Assembly (NCBI GenBank): GCA_019244185.1
Contig: JAFATB010000023.1
Coordinates: forward strand, 372,001 to 436,000
DNA length: 64,000 bases
Direction: 5' to 3'
Source: Acidobacteriota bacterium
Lineage (GTDB): Bacteria > Acidobacteriota > Thermoanaerobaculia > Gp7-AA8
A program made the translations under genes and the position numbers. Position 1 is the stretch's first letter. Each line of letters begins with the position of its first letter. Below the pieces are notes generated by a model that searched no databases, was not told the DNA's origin, and saw nothing but the letters and a program-made list of their open reading frames with translations. Below, piece after piece: positions 7,917 through 16,627 of this stretch.

Positions 7917-8711
7917 TTACTCTCCCGCCGTCTTCCGCGCCACCGCGTTCTGCAGCGAAAGCCACTCGTCCATCTCGCCGGCGCCCCGCGGGATCTCGCC
8001 GAGGCGCTGGGAGATTTCGAGCGCGTTCTTCGCGCAGTCCCAGTTCTCGAGGCGCACGTGCGAGCGCGCGATGTGAAAGTACGGGTAGTAGTCGATGAGC
8101 CACATGCCGTACATGCGCGCCTGCTTCTGCGGATTCGGGCGGCGGGCGACGGCGTCGAGGAAGCGCGCCAGCGCGCGCGGATAGTCGCCCTTGCGCTCGA
8201 GCTCGAGTCCGAGCTCGTAGTTCGCGTACCACGGCGCATCGCCGAGCTTCGTGCTCGCGGGAAGGTTGCACTTCTCCAGCACGTCGTCGCGCAGCCGCTG
8301 GAACTCCGCGTCGCTGAGCACGGGCGGCTTCTTCTCGAAGCGCGCATATCGCGGCGAGCGCGCGGTGGGATCGCCGCGCAGCAGCAGCTGATAGGCGACG
8401 AGCAGCGGACGTCCGACTTCGCTCTTCGCCGCGACGCCCGACGTTTCCGCGAGCGCGAGCTCGCGGCGCGCGCCGTCGACGTTGCCGGTCATCTGATGGG
8501 CGATCGCGAGATAGAGATGCGGCAGATAGTCGAGGTACTGCTGCGGCGCGGCCGGCACCTGCAGCCCTTCCTCCGCGCGCCCCGCGAGCGCGGCCTCGAG
8601 CTCCGGCTTCGCCTCCGCGGCGCGTCCCTGTTCGATGAGACGGATGCCTGATTCGTAGTGGCCGAACCACGAGCTGGCCGCGAGCAGCGAGACGGCGAGA
8701 AGGATGTGCAT
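7917..8711 (-). CDS. Exported TPR-like protein of unknown function
   Basis: A 264-residue protein with a short N-terminal hydrophobic segment (MHILLAVSLLAASSW), probably a signal peptide. Helical pairs resembling tetratricopeptide repeats follow: GIRLIEQGRAAEAKPELEAAL near residue 22, YLAIAHQMTGNVDGARRELAL near 67, and YELGLELERKGDYPRALARFLDA near 166. Such repeats mediate protein contacts; no enzymatic motif is visible. TAGCAT (8718-8723) lies 6 bp before the ATG, suggesting a leaderless transcript. It is convergent with livF and divergent from the DUF4097-type gene. Confidence 0.7.
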   Translation of the reverse strand: MHILLAVSLLAASSWFGHYESGIRLIEQGRAAEAKPELEAALAGRAEEGLQVPAAPQQYLDYLPHLYLAIAHQMTGNVDGARRELALAETSGVAAKSEVGRPLLVAYQLLLRGDPTARSPRYARFEKKPPVLSDAEFQRLRDDVLEKCNLPASTKLGDAPWYANYELGLELERKGDYPRALARFLDAVARRPNPQKQARMYGMWLIDYYPYFHIARSHVRLENWDCAKNALEISQRLGEIPRGAGEMDEWLSLQNAVARKTAGE

Positions 8712-8770
8712 GGCGGGATGCTAACTTTCGGCGCGCGCCTTCGTCTATCGCGGTGAAAGGGGACCTCGTC

Positions 8771-9643
8771 ATGCGTCGCATCGCACTCGCTCTTGCCCTC
8801 GCCTCCCTCGCCACCGCGGCCTACGCGCGGGGCAACCATTACGGCAGTCACGTCCGTTCGGACGCCGACCGCTGTTCGGCCGACGACATCCAGTTCGACG
8901 ACGGCGACACCTACGTCGAGAAACAGGTCATCGACGCGGGAACTCTGCGCTCGCTGAAGATCGCCGGCGACCGCTCGCCGATCAGCGTGACCGGCGGCAG
9001 CGGTTCCGGCTACACCGTCACGGTCTGCAAGGCGGCGAACAGCCCCGAGAAACTGCGCGACATCAACGTCTCCGTCGTCGGCGGCGAAGTGAAGACGAGC
9101 GGTCCCTCGTCGACGCACAACTGGACGGTGCTGTATCACATCACCGTGCCGCGTGGCGCGAACGTCGACGTCTCCACCGAGAACGGTCCGCTCGCGCTGA
9201 GCGACGTCGACGGCACCGTCGTCGCGCGCGCGGAGAACGGTCCGCTGTCGCTTGCGAACGTCTCCGGCGAAGTCGACGCGCAGACGATCAACGGTCCGAT
9301 CAGCATCGACGGCGGCGCCGGCCGCATGACGGTCAAGGCGTCGAATGGTCCGCTGTCGATCGCGCTCGACGGCGACGGCTGGAACGGCTCGCTCGAGGCA
9401 TCGACCAAGAACGGTCCGCTCAGCATCAGCGTCCCGCGAAACTTCAACTCGGGGGTCGTCGTCGAATCAGACGGACGCGGGCCCATTTCTTGCCGGGCCG
9501 AGGGATGTGACCGCGGCTGGCGCATGACGCGCGATGGTGGTGACGACGGCGATGAGCCGCGCCGCATCGAGCTCGGTCACGGCGCCACGGCAGTGCACGC
9601 AACCACGGTCAACGGCCCAATCACGATTCGCGATACCCAGTAG
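8771..9643 (+). CDS. Exported DUF4097-type beta-repeat protein
   Basis: A 290-residue protein with a clear signal peptide (MRRIALALALASLATAAYA). The mature part carries seven spaced repeats of the form NGP(L/I)(S/A)(I/L), for example ENGPLALSDV, ENGPLSLANV, INGPISIDGG and VNGPITIRDT. This is the pattern of the DUF4097/adhesin-like beta-solenoid family, in which each repeat makes one turn. The family is found on the cell surface or in the periplasm, but its role is not settled. I chose the ATG at 8771, preceded by AAGGGGA, over an upstream GTG. A strong hairpin lies 30 bp beyond the stop. Confidence 0.8.
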   Translation: MRRIALALALASLATAAYARGNHYGSHVRSDADRCSADDIQFDDGDTYVEKQVIDAGTLRSLKIAGDRSPISVTGGSGSGYTVTVCKAANSPEKLRDINVSVVGGEVKTSGPSSTHNWTVLYHITVPRGANVDVSTENGPLALSDVDGTVVARAENGPLSLANVSGEVDAQTINGPISIDGGAGRMTVKASNGPLSIALDGDGWNGSLEASTKNGPLSISVPRNFNSGVVVESDGRGPISCRAEGCDRGWRMTRDGGDDGDEPRRIELGHGATAVHATTVNGPITIRDTQ

Positions 9644-9672
9644 CCACTCGGCGAAAGTGGCGTAGTCCCCCG

Positions 9673-9710
9673 GCGGGTTGGGAGATGGCGGGCACCGGCT
9701 CCCAACCCGC
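9673..9710 (+). terminator. 12-bp stem-loop after the DUF4097 gene, possible terminator
   Basis: GCGGGTTGGGAG (9673-9684) pairs perfectly with CTCCCAACCCGC (9699-9710) around a 14-base loop. There is no U-tract, so it may be a 3'-end stabiliser or a weak terminator rather than a classic intrinsic terminator. Confidence 0.45.
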
Positions 9711-9728
9711 GGTGGCGCGGGCAAAAGC

Positions 9729-9837
9729 GAATTGAGAATGCAGAACGCAGAATGAAGAATTTAGAAGTGCGGTGGGCCGCCTTTGGCGGCCGCGCCTCTT
9801 TCTGAATTCTTCATTCTGCGTTCTGCATTCTGCATTC
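9729..9837. repeat. Heptad inverted-repeat element B (upstream of the APC permease)
   Basis: The left arm (9729-9763) reads GAATTGA, GAATGCA, GAACGCA, GAATGAA, GAATTTA. The right arm (9803-9837), read on the minus strand, is GAATGCA, GAATGCA, GAACGCA, GAATGAA, GAATTCA. The spacer holds a second perfect hairpin, GGCCGCC-TTT-GGCGGCC (9775-9791). This gives a nested structure, with a long A-rich outer stem and a short GC-rich inner stem. Confidence 0.9.
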
Positions 9838-9870
9838 ATCGTCCCTTGGTAGACTGTGCGCGCCGCGAAA

Positions 9871-11205
9871 ATGCCGGTCTCCACCGACACGCCCGAACCG
9901 CTCCCCCCACGCGGGCAACTGCTCGCGGTCCTCGGCGTCGGCTTCGGGCTCGCGGTCACGATCGGCAACGCCATCGGCGCCGGCATTCTCCGTACGCCGG
10001 GCGACATCGCCACGCACCTGCAGACCTTCTGGCCGTTCATCCTGGTCTGGCTCGGCGGCGCGCTCTACGCGTTCCTCGGCGCGAACGCGCTGGCCGAGCT
10101 CGCGACGCGCGTGCCGCGCTCCGGCGGGCAGTATGTTTTCGTTCGACACGCGCTCGGCGACTACGCGGGCTTCGTCGTCGGCTGGAGCGACTGGATCTCG
10201 ACGTGCGGCACGACCGCGGCCGTGGCCATCGTGGTCGGCGAATACACCGTCGCGCTGATTCCCGCCGCGCGCACGCAACAGGTCATCGCGCTCGCCGTCG
10301 TCGCGATCCTGACGATCGTGCAATGGCTCGGCGTGCGCGCCGGCAGCGCCGTCCAGAACGTCACCAGCGTGATGAAAGCGCTGGCGCTGCTGTTCTTCAT
10401 CGGCGCGTGCCTGTGGCTCGGCGCGCGGAATCCGATGGCGCCGACGGTGGTGAACGCGGAGCGCGAAGGCTCGCTCTTCCTGCCGTTCGTGCTCGCGCTG
10501 CAGTCGGTCATCTACACGTACGACGGCTGGTCGGCCGTCATCTACTTCTCCGAGGAAGTGAAGGACTACGCGCGCAGCATTCCGCGCGCGATGTTCTCGG
10601 GACTCGCGTCGGTGACGGCGATCTATCTTCTGATCAACATCGCCATCCTGCGCGTCGTCTCCGTGCCGACGATCGCCGGGGAAAAATTCGCGGCGGGCGT
10701 GGTGATGGAGCGCCTCTTCGGCGCGAACGGCTTCAACGTGTTGCGCGCGCTCGTCGTCGTGCTGCTCCTCAGCGCGGTCAGCTCGAACGTGCTCATGGCG
10801 CCGCGCGTGCTCTACGCGATGGCGAAGGACGGCCTGTTCTGGCGTGGGGCGCGTGAAGTGAATCGCGGTGGCACGCCCGACATCGCGCTGCTGATCAGCA
10901 GCCTTCTCGCCGGTGCGTTCATCGTCACCGGCACGTTCGAGACCGTCATCGCCAAGCTCGCGTTCTTCTTCGTCGCGAACTACACGCTCTCCTTCGCCGC
11001 GCTCTTCGTCTTGCGCCGCCGCGAGCCCGGCGCGCCGTTCCGCGCATGGGGACATCCGTTCACGACCTGCCTCGCGCTGCTCGCCTCGCTCGCGTTCCTC
11101 ATCGCCGCGACGCTCGGCGATCTCGCGAACAGCCGCTGGTCGCTGGGACTGCTCCTGCTCACGGTTCCGGTATATTTCGGGGCGAAACGGTTCTCCCGAC
11201 GATGA
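9871..11205 (+). CDS. APC-superfamily amino acid/amine permease
   Basis: A 444-residue integral membrane protein with about twelve hydrophobic segments. The first helix carries VTIGNAIGAGILRTPGDIA, matching the unwound GxGI helix-1 motif of amino acid-polyamine-organocation transporters. Later segments, LARR-free and rich in small residues, fit the same fold. TAGACT lies at 9850-9855; the ATG at 9871 is used here, with GTG at 9856 as an alternative. It ends in ATGA overlap with the Rieske oxygenase gene, so the permease probably imports that enzyme's substrate or a related compound. Confidence 0.88.
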   Translation: MPVSTDTPEPLPPRGQLLAVLGVGFGLAVTIGNAIGAGILRTPGDIATHLQTFWPFILVWLGGALYAFLGANALAELATRVPRSGGQYVFVRHALGDYAGFVVGWSDWISTCGTTAAVAIVVGEYTVALIPAARTQQVIALAVVAILTIVQWLGVRAGSAVQNVTSVMKALALLFFIGACLWLGARNPMAPTVVNAEREGSLFLPFVLALQSVIYTYDGWSAVIYFSEEVKDYARSIPRAMFSGLASVTAIYLLINIAILRVVSVPTIAGEKFAAGVVMERLFGANGFNVLRALVVVLLLSAVSSNVLMAPRVLYAMAKDGLFWRGAREVNRGGTPDIALLISSLLAGAFIVTGTFETVIAKLAFFFVANYTLSFAALFVLRRREPGAPFRAWGHPFTTCLALLASLAFLIAATLGDLANSRWSLGLLLLTVPVYFGAKRFSRR

Positions 11206-12275
11206 TCGATCCGCGCCTCGAATCCGCCTCCACGCTCTCTGCCCGCTACTACACCGACGCGGCGGTGCTGGAGGAAGAGAACCGCCGCATCTTCGCGCGC
11301 ACGTGGCAGCTCGCGGGGCGCAGCGAACAGGTGGCGGAGGCGGGACAGTTCTTCACGACGACGATCGCGGAAGAGCCGGTGCTCGTCGTGCGCGGCAACG
11401 ACGGCGAGCTGCGCGCGCTGTCGAACGTCTGCCGCCATCGCGCCGGTCCCGTCGCGACAGGCGAGGGAAAGCGCCCGGTGCTGCAATGCGGCTATCACGG
11501 CTGGACGTACTCGCTCGACGGCCGCCTCGCGCGCACGCCGGAGTTCGACGGCGTCCGCGACTTCGATCGCGAGCATTGCGCGCTGCCGCGCTTTCAGGCC
11601 GCGGAGTGGAACGAGCTCGTGTTCGTGAATCTCGATCCGCGCGCCGAGTCGTTGCGCGACTTCCTCGGCACGCTCCTCGACGACATGCCGCGCCACGACT
11701 ACCGCGGCTTCCGTCTCGCGCACCGCAAGGCGTGGGAGCTCGACTGCAACTGGAAGGTCTACGTCGACAACTACCTCGAGGGCTACCACATCCCGATCGT
11801 GCATCCGGGACTCTTCCGCGAGCTCGACTACGCGAACTACCGCACCGAAGTGAAGCGGACGTACTCGATTCAGTTTGCGCCGACGAAGAAAGCGGAGCGC
11901 ATCCGCACGAGCGGCGGCGACGACGAGGTGCGCTACTTCTGGATCTTCCCGAACCTCATGCTCAACGTCTATCCCGACAATTTCTCGACGAACCTCATCC
12001 TGCCCCTCGGCCACGGCCGCACGCTCACGCTCTTCGACTGGTACTTCAAGGATCCGAGCGCGGTGAAGCGCGAGATCGACGAGACCGTGCAGTTCAGCGA
12101 CGAGATTCAGGTCGAGGACATCGAGATCTGCGAGACCGTGCAGCGCGGCCTGCGCTCGTCGACGTATGACACGGGCCGCTACTCGCCGAAGCGCGAGAAC
12201 GGCGTGCACCACTTCCACTGCATGTACCAGGAGCTCATGGGGCTGGTCGCCTCGCCCACGGCGCGCCGGCCCTGA
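11202..12275 (+). CDS. Rieske non-heme iron oxygenase, large subunit
   Basis: A 357-residue aromatic-ring-hydroxylating-type oxygenase. The Rieske cluster ligands are C77 and H79 (CRHRAGP) and C96 and H99 (CGYHGW). The mononuclear iron site is in NYLEGYHIPIVHPG, with H196 and H201. The bridging acidic position looks like Glu (E193), as reported for carnitine monooxygenase-like members, rather than the Asp of naphthalene dioxygenase. With a coupled APC permease this points to oxidation of a quaternary amine such as carnitine, choline or a betaine, but that is inference. No reductase gene lies nearby. The start overlaps the permease stop (ATGA). The 3' end overlaps the convergent tag gene by 41 bp. 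Confidence 0.88.
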   Translation: MIDPRLESASTLSARYYTDAAVLEEENRRIFARTWQLAGRSEQVAEAGQFFTTTIAEEPVLVVRGNDGELRALSNVCRHRAGPVATGEGKRPVLQCGYHGWTYSLDGRLARTPEFDGVRDFDREHCALPRFQAAEWNELVFVNLDPRAESLRDFLGTLLDDMPRHDYRGFRLAHRKAWELDCNWKVYVDNYLEGYHIPIVHPGLFRELDYANYRTEVKRTYSIQFAPTKKAERIRTSGGDDEVRYFWIFPNLMLNVYPDNFSTNLILPLGHGRTLTLFDWYFKDPSAVKREIDETVQFSDEIQVEDIEICETVQRGLRSSTYDTGRYSPKRENGVHHFHCMYQELMGLVASPTARRP

Positions 12276-12777
12276 TCGTCCGCGCGTACACCGGACAGTC
12301 TTCGTCGTGTGCGCCGGCGAGGTAGCCGGTCGACAGCAGGAACGAGCCGGTGATCTCGCCGCCGGTGAAGACGAACGTCTTCTTGAAGAGCTTCACCCAC
12401 TCCTCTTTCGTGCGCGGATGATGCGCGTCGAGCCACTGTGCGAACGAGCCGTGCGTCTTGCGCAGCGCGCGGATGCGTTTCGCGTTCTCGATTGCCGCGT
12501 CGACCTTGAGGCGATTGCGGATGATGCCTTCGTTTTCGAGCAGGCGCGCGCGTTTGCGATCGTCGAAGCGCGCCACGCGATCGACGTCGAACCGTGCGAA
12601 CGCGTCGCGAAAGGCATCGCGCTTCTTCAGGATCGTCAGCCATGACAATCCGGCCTGATTGATCTCCAGCACGAACCGTTCGAAGAGGCGGTCGTCGTCG
12701 CGGACGGGGAAGCCGTACTCCTCGTCGTGATACGGGCCGTGGAACGGATGGCCGGGCGCGATGGTGCAGTAACTCAT
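12235..12777 (-). CDS. tag: DNA-3-methyladenine glycosylase I
   Basis: A base-excision repair enzyme of 180 residues that removes 3-methyladenine from alkylated DNA, close in length to the E. coli protein. The zinc ligands fall at the same spots as in E. coli Tag: C4 and H17 at the N-terminus, and an H-x3-C pair in AHDEDC near the C-terminus. The LEINQAGLSWLTILKKRDAFRDAF segment holds the catalytic Glu region of the family. GAAAAT lies 6 bp before the ATG on the minus strand. It is convergent with, and overlaps, the oxygenase gene. Confidence 0.93.
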   Translation of the reverse strand: MSYCTIAPGHPFHGPYHDEEYGFPVRDDDRLFERFVLEINQAGLSWLTILKKRDAFRDAFARFDVDRVARFDDRKRARLLENEGIIRNRLKVDAAIENAKRIRALRKTHGSFAQWLDAHHPRTKEEWVKLFKKTFVFTGGEITGSFLLSTGYLAGAHDEDCPVYARTIRAGAPWARRPAP

Positions 12778-12831
12778 GGGCGCATTTTCTCTTGCAAGCA
12801 CAGCCCGCCATGCACAGACTTGCGCCCGAAC

Positions 12832-14610
12832 ATGCAGCCCATCGAGATCCTCGTCGCCGCGGCGCTTCTGGCCGCGGCCGTGCTGGCCCTCGTGCGCCAA
12901 CTCGCGGCGTCGCGTTCCGAGCGCGCGCTGCGCGACTCCGACCGCTTCGCGAGCGAGATCCTCGAAAACGCCGGTGAAGGCATCGTCGTCTGCGACCGCG
13001 ACCTGCGTTACGTGCTCTGGAACCGCTTCATGGAAGAGCTCTCCGGCATGACCGCGGAAGACGTGATCGGCCGCAGCGCGCCCGATCTCTTTCCGCACAT
13101 CCGCGAGCAGCACGTCGACGAGCTGCTGCGCCGCGCGCTCGCGGGCGAGACCGTCTCGTCGCCCGACATCCACTACTACGTCCCCGGCACCGGTCGCGAA
13201 GGATGGATCTCCTCCGTCTACCGCCCGCACTCCGACGCCGCGGGCAACATCATCGGCGTCATCGGTCTCATTCGCGACATTACCGAGCGCAAGAGCGCCG
13301 AGCAGCAGATCGAATATCAGGCGTACCACGACGCGCTGACCGGTCTCGCGAACCGCCGCCTCTTTCAGGAGCATCTCTCGCTCGCCCTCGCGCTCGCGCA
13401 GCGGCGCCACACGCTCGTCGCGGTGCTCTTCCTCGATCTCGATCACTTCAAGCTCGTGAACGACTCCCTCGGGCATTCGGTCGGCGACGCGCTGCTGCGG
13501 CAGGTCGCGAAGCGGTTGAAAGCGGCGGTGCGCGAAGGCGACACCGTCGCGCGCGTCGGCGGCGACGAGTTCACGATCGTGCTGCAGGAGCTCTCGCGCC
13601 GCGAAGATGCCGCGCTCGTCGCGCAGGCGGTGCTGCGCTGCGTCTCCGAGCCGATCGAAGTGAACGAACACAAGCTGTACGTCACGACCAGCATCGGCAT
13701 CACCGTCTATCCCGACGACGGCGAAGACGCGGAAGCGTTGCTCAAGAATGCCGACACCGCGATGTACCGCGCGAAATCCGAGGGGCGGAACACGTTCCAG
13801 ATGTCGACGCAGGAGCTGAGCCGCACCACGCATGAGCGGATGACGGTCGAGAACGGCCTGCACCGCGCGCTCGAGGCGGAGGAGTTCGAGCTGCTGTATC
13901 AGCCGCAGATCGAGATCGCCACGATGAACATCGTCGGCATGGAGGCGCTGCTGCGCTGGCGTCATCCACAGCGTGGTGTGATCGCGCCGGAAGACTTCAT
14001 CGGCGTCGCCGAAGAGCGCGGTCTCATCCTCGACATCGGCCAGTGGGTGATCCGCGAGGCGTGCCGCGCGGTGCGGCAGTTCCAGAACGACGGCCGGCCG
14101 CATTTCCGCGTGGCCGTCAACATCTCCGCGCGGCAGTTCCGCGATCCGTCGCTGATGGCGAACATCGAAGAGGCGCTCGCGGAGTCGCGCATCGATCCAC
14201 GGACGCTGGAGCTGGAGATCACCGAGACGGTCGCGATGGAAGACGTCGAGCTGACGATGTCCACGCTCGCGCGCCTCCGCAGCCTCGGCATCACCATCGC
14301 CATCGACGACTTCGGCACCGGCCATTCGTCGCTGAGCTACATCAAGCGCTTTCCGATCGACGCGCTGAAGATCGACAAAGGCTTCGTCGCCGATCTCCCC
14401 GACGGTTTCGAGGACGCCGCGATCGTGAGCTCCGTCATTCAGCTCGCGAACGGGCTCGGACTGCGCGTCGTCGCGGAAGGCGTCGAGCGGCACGAGCAGC
14501 TCGAGTTCCTCCGCGACTCCGACTGCCGCGAGGTGCAGGGCTTCTACTTCAGCTACCCGGTGCCGCTCGACGAGATCGAGAAGCTGCTGTCAGCGGCTCC
14601 CGCGCAGTAG
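12832..14610 (+). CDS. PAS-GGDEF-EAL cyclic-di-GMP protein
   Basis: A 592-residue signalling protein. It begins with one membrane segment (about 4-22), followed by a PAS domain (about 35-150) and the linker IEYQAYHDALTGLANRR. The GGDEF domain (about 155-325) has an intact VARVGGDEF active site and an RxxD inhibitory site (REGD) five residues before it. The EAL domain (about 340-590) has an intact EALLRW, NISARQF, EITETVAM and DDFGTGHSSL. Both diguanylate cyclase and phosphodiesterase activity are therefore possible. It starts 54 bp from the divergent tag gene and overlaps the convergent amine oxidase by 21 bp. Confidence 0.92.
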   Translation: MQPIEILVAAALLAAAVLALVRQLAASRSERALRDSDRFASEILENAGEGIVVCDRDLRYVLWNRFMEELSGMTAEDVIGRSAPDLFPHIREQHVDELLRRALAGETVSSPDIHYYVPGTGREGWISSVYRPHSDAAGNIIGVIGLIRDITERKSAEQQIEYQAYHDALTGLANRRLFQEHLSLALALAQRRHTLVAVLFLDLDHFKLVNDSLGHSVGDALLRQVAKRLKAAVREGDTVARVGGDEFTIVLQELSRREDAALVAQAVLRCVSEPIEVNEHKLYVTTSIGITVYPDDGEDAEALLKNADTAMYRAKSEGRNTFQMSTQELSRTTHERMTVENGLHRALEAEEFELLYQPQIEIATMNIVGMEALLRWRHPQRGVIAPEDFIGVAEERGLILDIGQWVIREACRAVRQFQNDGRPHFRVAVNISARQFRDPSLMANIEEALAESRIDPRTLELEITETVAMEDVELTMSTLARLRSLGITIAIDDFGTGHSSLSYIKRFPIDALKIDKGFVADLPDGFEDAAIVSSVIQLANGLGLRVVAEGVERHEQLEFLRDSDCREVQGFYFSYPVPLDEIEKLLSAAPAQ

Positions 14611-15915
14611 CTCGCGCGCCGCGCGGCGTCCGCTCTCGATCGCGCCCGCGACCGTGCCGGTCTCGTCGCTGCTCGTCGCCTCGCCCGCGAAGAAGAGCGT
14701 CTTGCGCAGCGGCTTCGCCAGCGCGTCCGCCGCGTGACTGCCGCCGACGCCCGCGTACGAATACGCGCAGCGGCTGAAGGGATCGCTCTGCCAGTCGTGC
14801 ATCCACGTGCCGGCGAGGAGCGCGTCGACGCGCTTGCGCGGCAGTTGGAACAGACGCGCGAGCACGCCCAGGCCGCGGTCGATCATCGCGTCGTGTCCCT
14901 CGGCGAGCAACGCGTCTGCCGCGCTGCCGCCCGCCCAACCGATCAGCACCGGCGAGCGAAACGGCGCGACGGTCCACCACGTCGGGAAAAAGGGATCGTC
15001 GCTGTGCGCGAAGTTCAGCGGCGCGCCGCCTTTCGTGGGGCCATGTTCTTCCCAGAACGGCTCGCGGAAGCGGAACGCGATCTTCACCACATGCCCCGCC
15101 TCGAGATGCGCGATCATCGATTCTTTCTCGCGCAGCGGCGGATCGAAACGCACGCTGCCCGCTTTCAACACGCCGATCGGCAGCGTCAGCACCGCGGCGT
15201 TCGCGCGAATGCGTTCGCCGCGCGCGGTCTCGACGCTCACCGCGCCCTGCGACCATTCGATCGCCGCGACGGGCGTGCCGAGGCGCAACTCGCTCGTGTC
15301 GGGATCGAGTCCGGCGCGCAGCCAGTCGATGAGCGCGTGCTGTCCGCCTGCGAGCCGGAACTGCGGATTGCCTTCGGCGTCGTCCTGTTCTTCGTCCGCC
15401 ATCTGCAGCACGAGCGCGCTCATGCGCTCCGCGTGCGCCGCGTGGTAACCCTCGACGAAGCTGCGCGCGAGCTCGCACAGCCGCGGCGGAAAGCGATGCG
15501 CGCGCAGAAACTCGGCGAAGCTCACGTCGCGCGAGAGCTTGCCGATCTTCGCGCGCACGGTGTTGATGCGCTCCCAGAAATCGCCGATGCGCTCCCACTT
15601 GCCGTTGCGCGACCACCAGTGGTTGTCGGGCAGCTGCGCCACCGCGAGCGACGCCGCGTCGACGATGCCGAAGGTCGTCTCGCTGCGCCCGTGAATGAAC
15701 TCCGCGCCCAGTTCGACCGGCACCGGCAGATCGGGCAGTTGCAGCGAGTAGATGCGGCCGCCGATGCGCTCGCGCGCCTCGAGCACGCACACGCGCTTCC
15801 CCGCGCCCGACAACACGCGCGCCGCGGAAAGTCCCGCGGCCCCGGCACCGATGACGACGACGTCGAACTTCAAGCGAGCGGACGAGGTGCGGATGACGTG
15901 CCCGCTTGGAATCAT
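14590..15915 (-). CDS. FAD-dependent amine oxidase
   Basis: A 441-residue flavin amine oxidase family protein. The dinucleotide-binding motif is VVVIGAGAAGLSAARVLSGAGK near residue 19, followed by LEARERIGGRIYS, the usual FAD-pyrophosphate segment. The C-terminal FFAGEATSSDETGTVAGAIESG is the second FAD-binding motif of monoamine and polyamine oxidases. No signal peptide is seen, so the enzyme is probably cytoplasmic. It would oxidise primary or secondary amines to aldehydes with release of H2O2; the substrate is not evident. Its 3' end overlaps the GGDEF/EAL gene by 21 bp. Confidence 0.9.
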   Translation of the reverse strand: MIPSGHVIRTSSARLKFDVVVIGAGAAGLSAARVLSGAGKRVCVLEARERIGGRIYSLQLPDLPVPVELGAEFIHGRSETTFGIVDAASLAVAQLPDNHWWSRNGKWERIGDFWERINTVRAKIGKLSRDVSFAEFLRAHRFPPRLCELARSFVEGYHAAHAERMSALVLQMADEEQDDAEGNPQFRLAGGQHALIDWLRAGLDPDTSELRLGTPVAAIEWSQGAVSVETARGERIRANAAVLTLPIGVLKAGSVRFDPPLREKESMIAHLEAGHVVKIAFRFREPFWEEHGPTKGGAPLNFAHSDDPFFPTWWTVAPFRSPVLIGWAGGSAADALLAEGHDAMIDRGLGVLARLFQLPRKRVDALLAGTWMHDWQSDPFSRCAYSYAGVGGSHAADALAKPLRKTLFFAGEATSSDETGTVAGAIESGRRAARELLRGSR

Positions 15916-16087
15916 GAAGCGAGCTTACGCACGAACGATGTCGTGCTCGATGGGCGCGCCTGTCGCCTGCTGGAGCGAGGTACAGCGGGAGTGATCGCGC
16001 GCGATGAACGTCGAGCACGCGCTCGGATGAGGTGGGTCTATACGAACGGCGATATCTCGCCGGCGATGATACGGCCTGGCGCCGCGA

Positions 16088-16342
16088 TCACGCCTCGCCG
16101 GCGATGATGCTCCACGGCAGCTTGCGCACCTGCTGCACCTTCTCGTCGATGTCGCCCTGGGTGGCCTTGTCGCCGAGGACGCGGCGGAGGTATTCGACCT
16201 CCGTCGAGACCAGCTTGTTGTGCTTCGGCAGGAGGCGGATGGCGGCGCTTTGGAGGTTGCGTTCGGAGACGGTGACGAGCTTCGGGGTTCGTTTCAGCTG
16301 CTCTTCCATATGTTCGGCAACGAACAAACGCGCCGAAATCAT
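16088..16342 (-). CDS. Small hypothetical protein, 84 residues
   Basis: A charged, mostly helical protein that I do not recognise. It contains EEQLKRTPKLVTVSERNL, then LLPKHNKLVSTEVEYLRRVLG and a short acidic-basic tail. There is no signal peptide or metal-binding motif. Codon usage fits the neighbouring genes. It starts 13 bp after the stop of the CxxC miniprotein at 16356, so the two are probably cotranscribed. An internal ATG 11 codons in is an alternative start. A 14-bp direct repeat (TCGCCGGCGATGAT) sits over its 3' end and just beyond. Confidence 0.5.
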   Translation of the reverse strand: MISARLFVAEHMEEQLKRTPKLVTVSERNLQSAAIRLLPKHNKLVSTEVEYLRRVLGDKATQGDIDEKVQQVRKLPWSIIAGEA

Positions 16343-16355
16343 CCTAGTGCTGAGC

Positions 16356-16520
16356 TTACCGTTTCCGCGGGGCTGGCGCGGCGCGCGCCGGCAGCGCCGA
16401 GCGGAAGCTCAACGCCTGCTGGACGAACTCCTGCCGTTCGGGGACGCAGCCGCACAACGCGCACCGTACGCCGTCGAGATGCGCGGCTTTCGAATGGCCG
16501 CAATGCTCGCACCGTTTCAT
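16356..16520 (-). CDS. CxxC zinc-ribbon-like miniprotein, 54 residues
   Basis: A tiny open frame, MKRCEHCGHSK at the start, with two CxxC knuckles: C4/C7 (CEHC) and C20/C23 (CALC), plus C25. The spacing suits a single zinc-binding ribbon. The rest is a helical segment (QEFVQQALSFRSAL) and a basic, Pro/Ala-rich tail. Such miniproteins may bind nucleic acid or a protein partner; the function is unknown. It lies upstream of, and in the same direction as, the 84-residue gene. The cysteine pattern is the main support for it being a real gene. Confidence 0.55.
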   Translation of the reverse strand: MKRCEHCGHSKAAHLDGVRCALCGCVPERQEFVQQALSFRSALPARAAPAPRKR

Positions 16521-16615
16521 CGTCGCCTCCACGTTAGTTATTTAACTCAAACGCCGTGCCCGGCTCATTCAGACTAAGGCCGCGGATTGCGAACTCGACG
16601 TTTTCCTAACCGCCG

Positions 16616-16621
16616 TAGAAT
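16616..16621 (+). promoter_or_regulatory. Candidate -10 hexamer TAGAAT, 6 bp before an AraC gene
   Basis: TAGAAT, CGCTCG, then the ATG at 16628. There is no room for a Shine-Dalgarno, so a leaderless transcript is likely if this is the -10 box. Confidence 0.5.
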
Positions 16622-16627
16622 CGCTCG

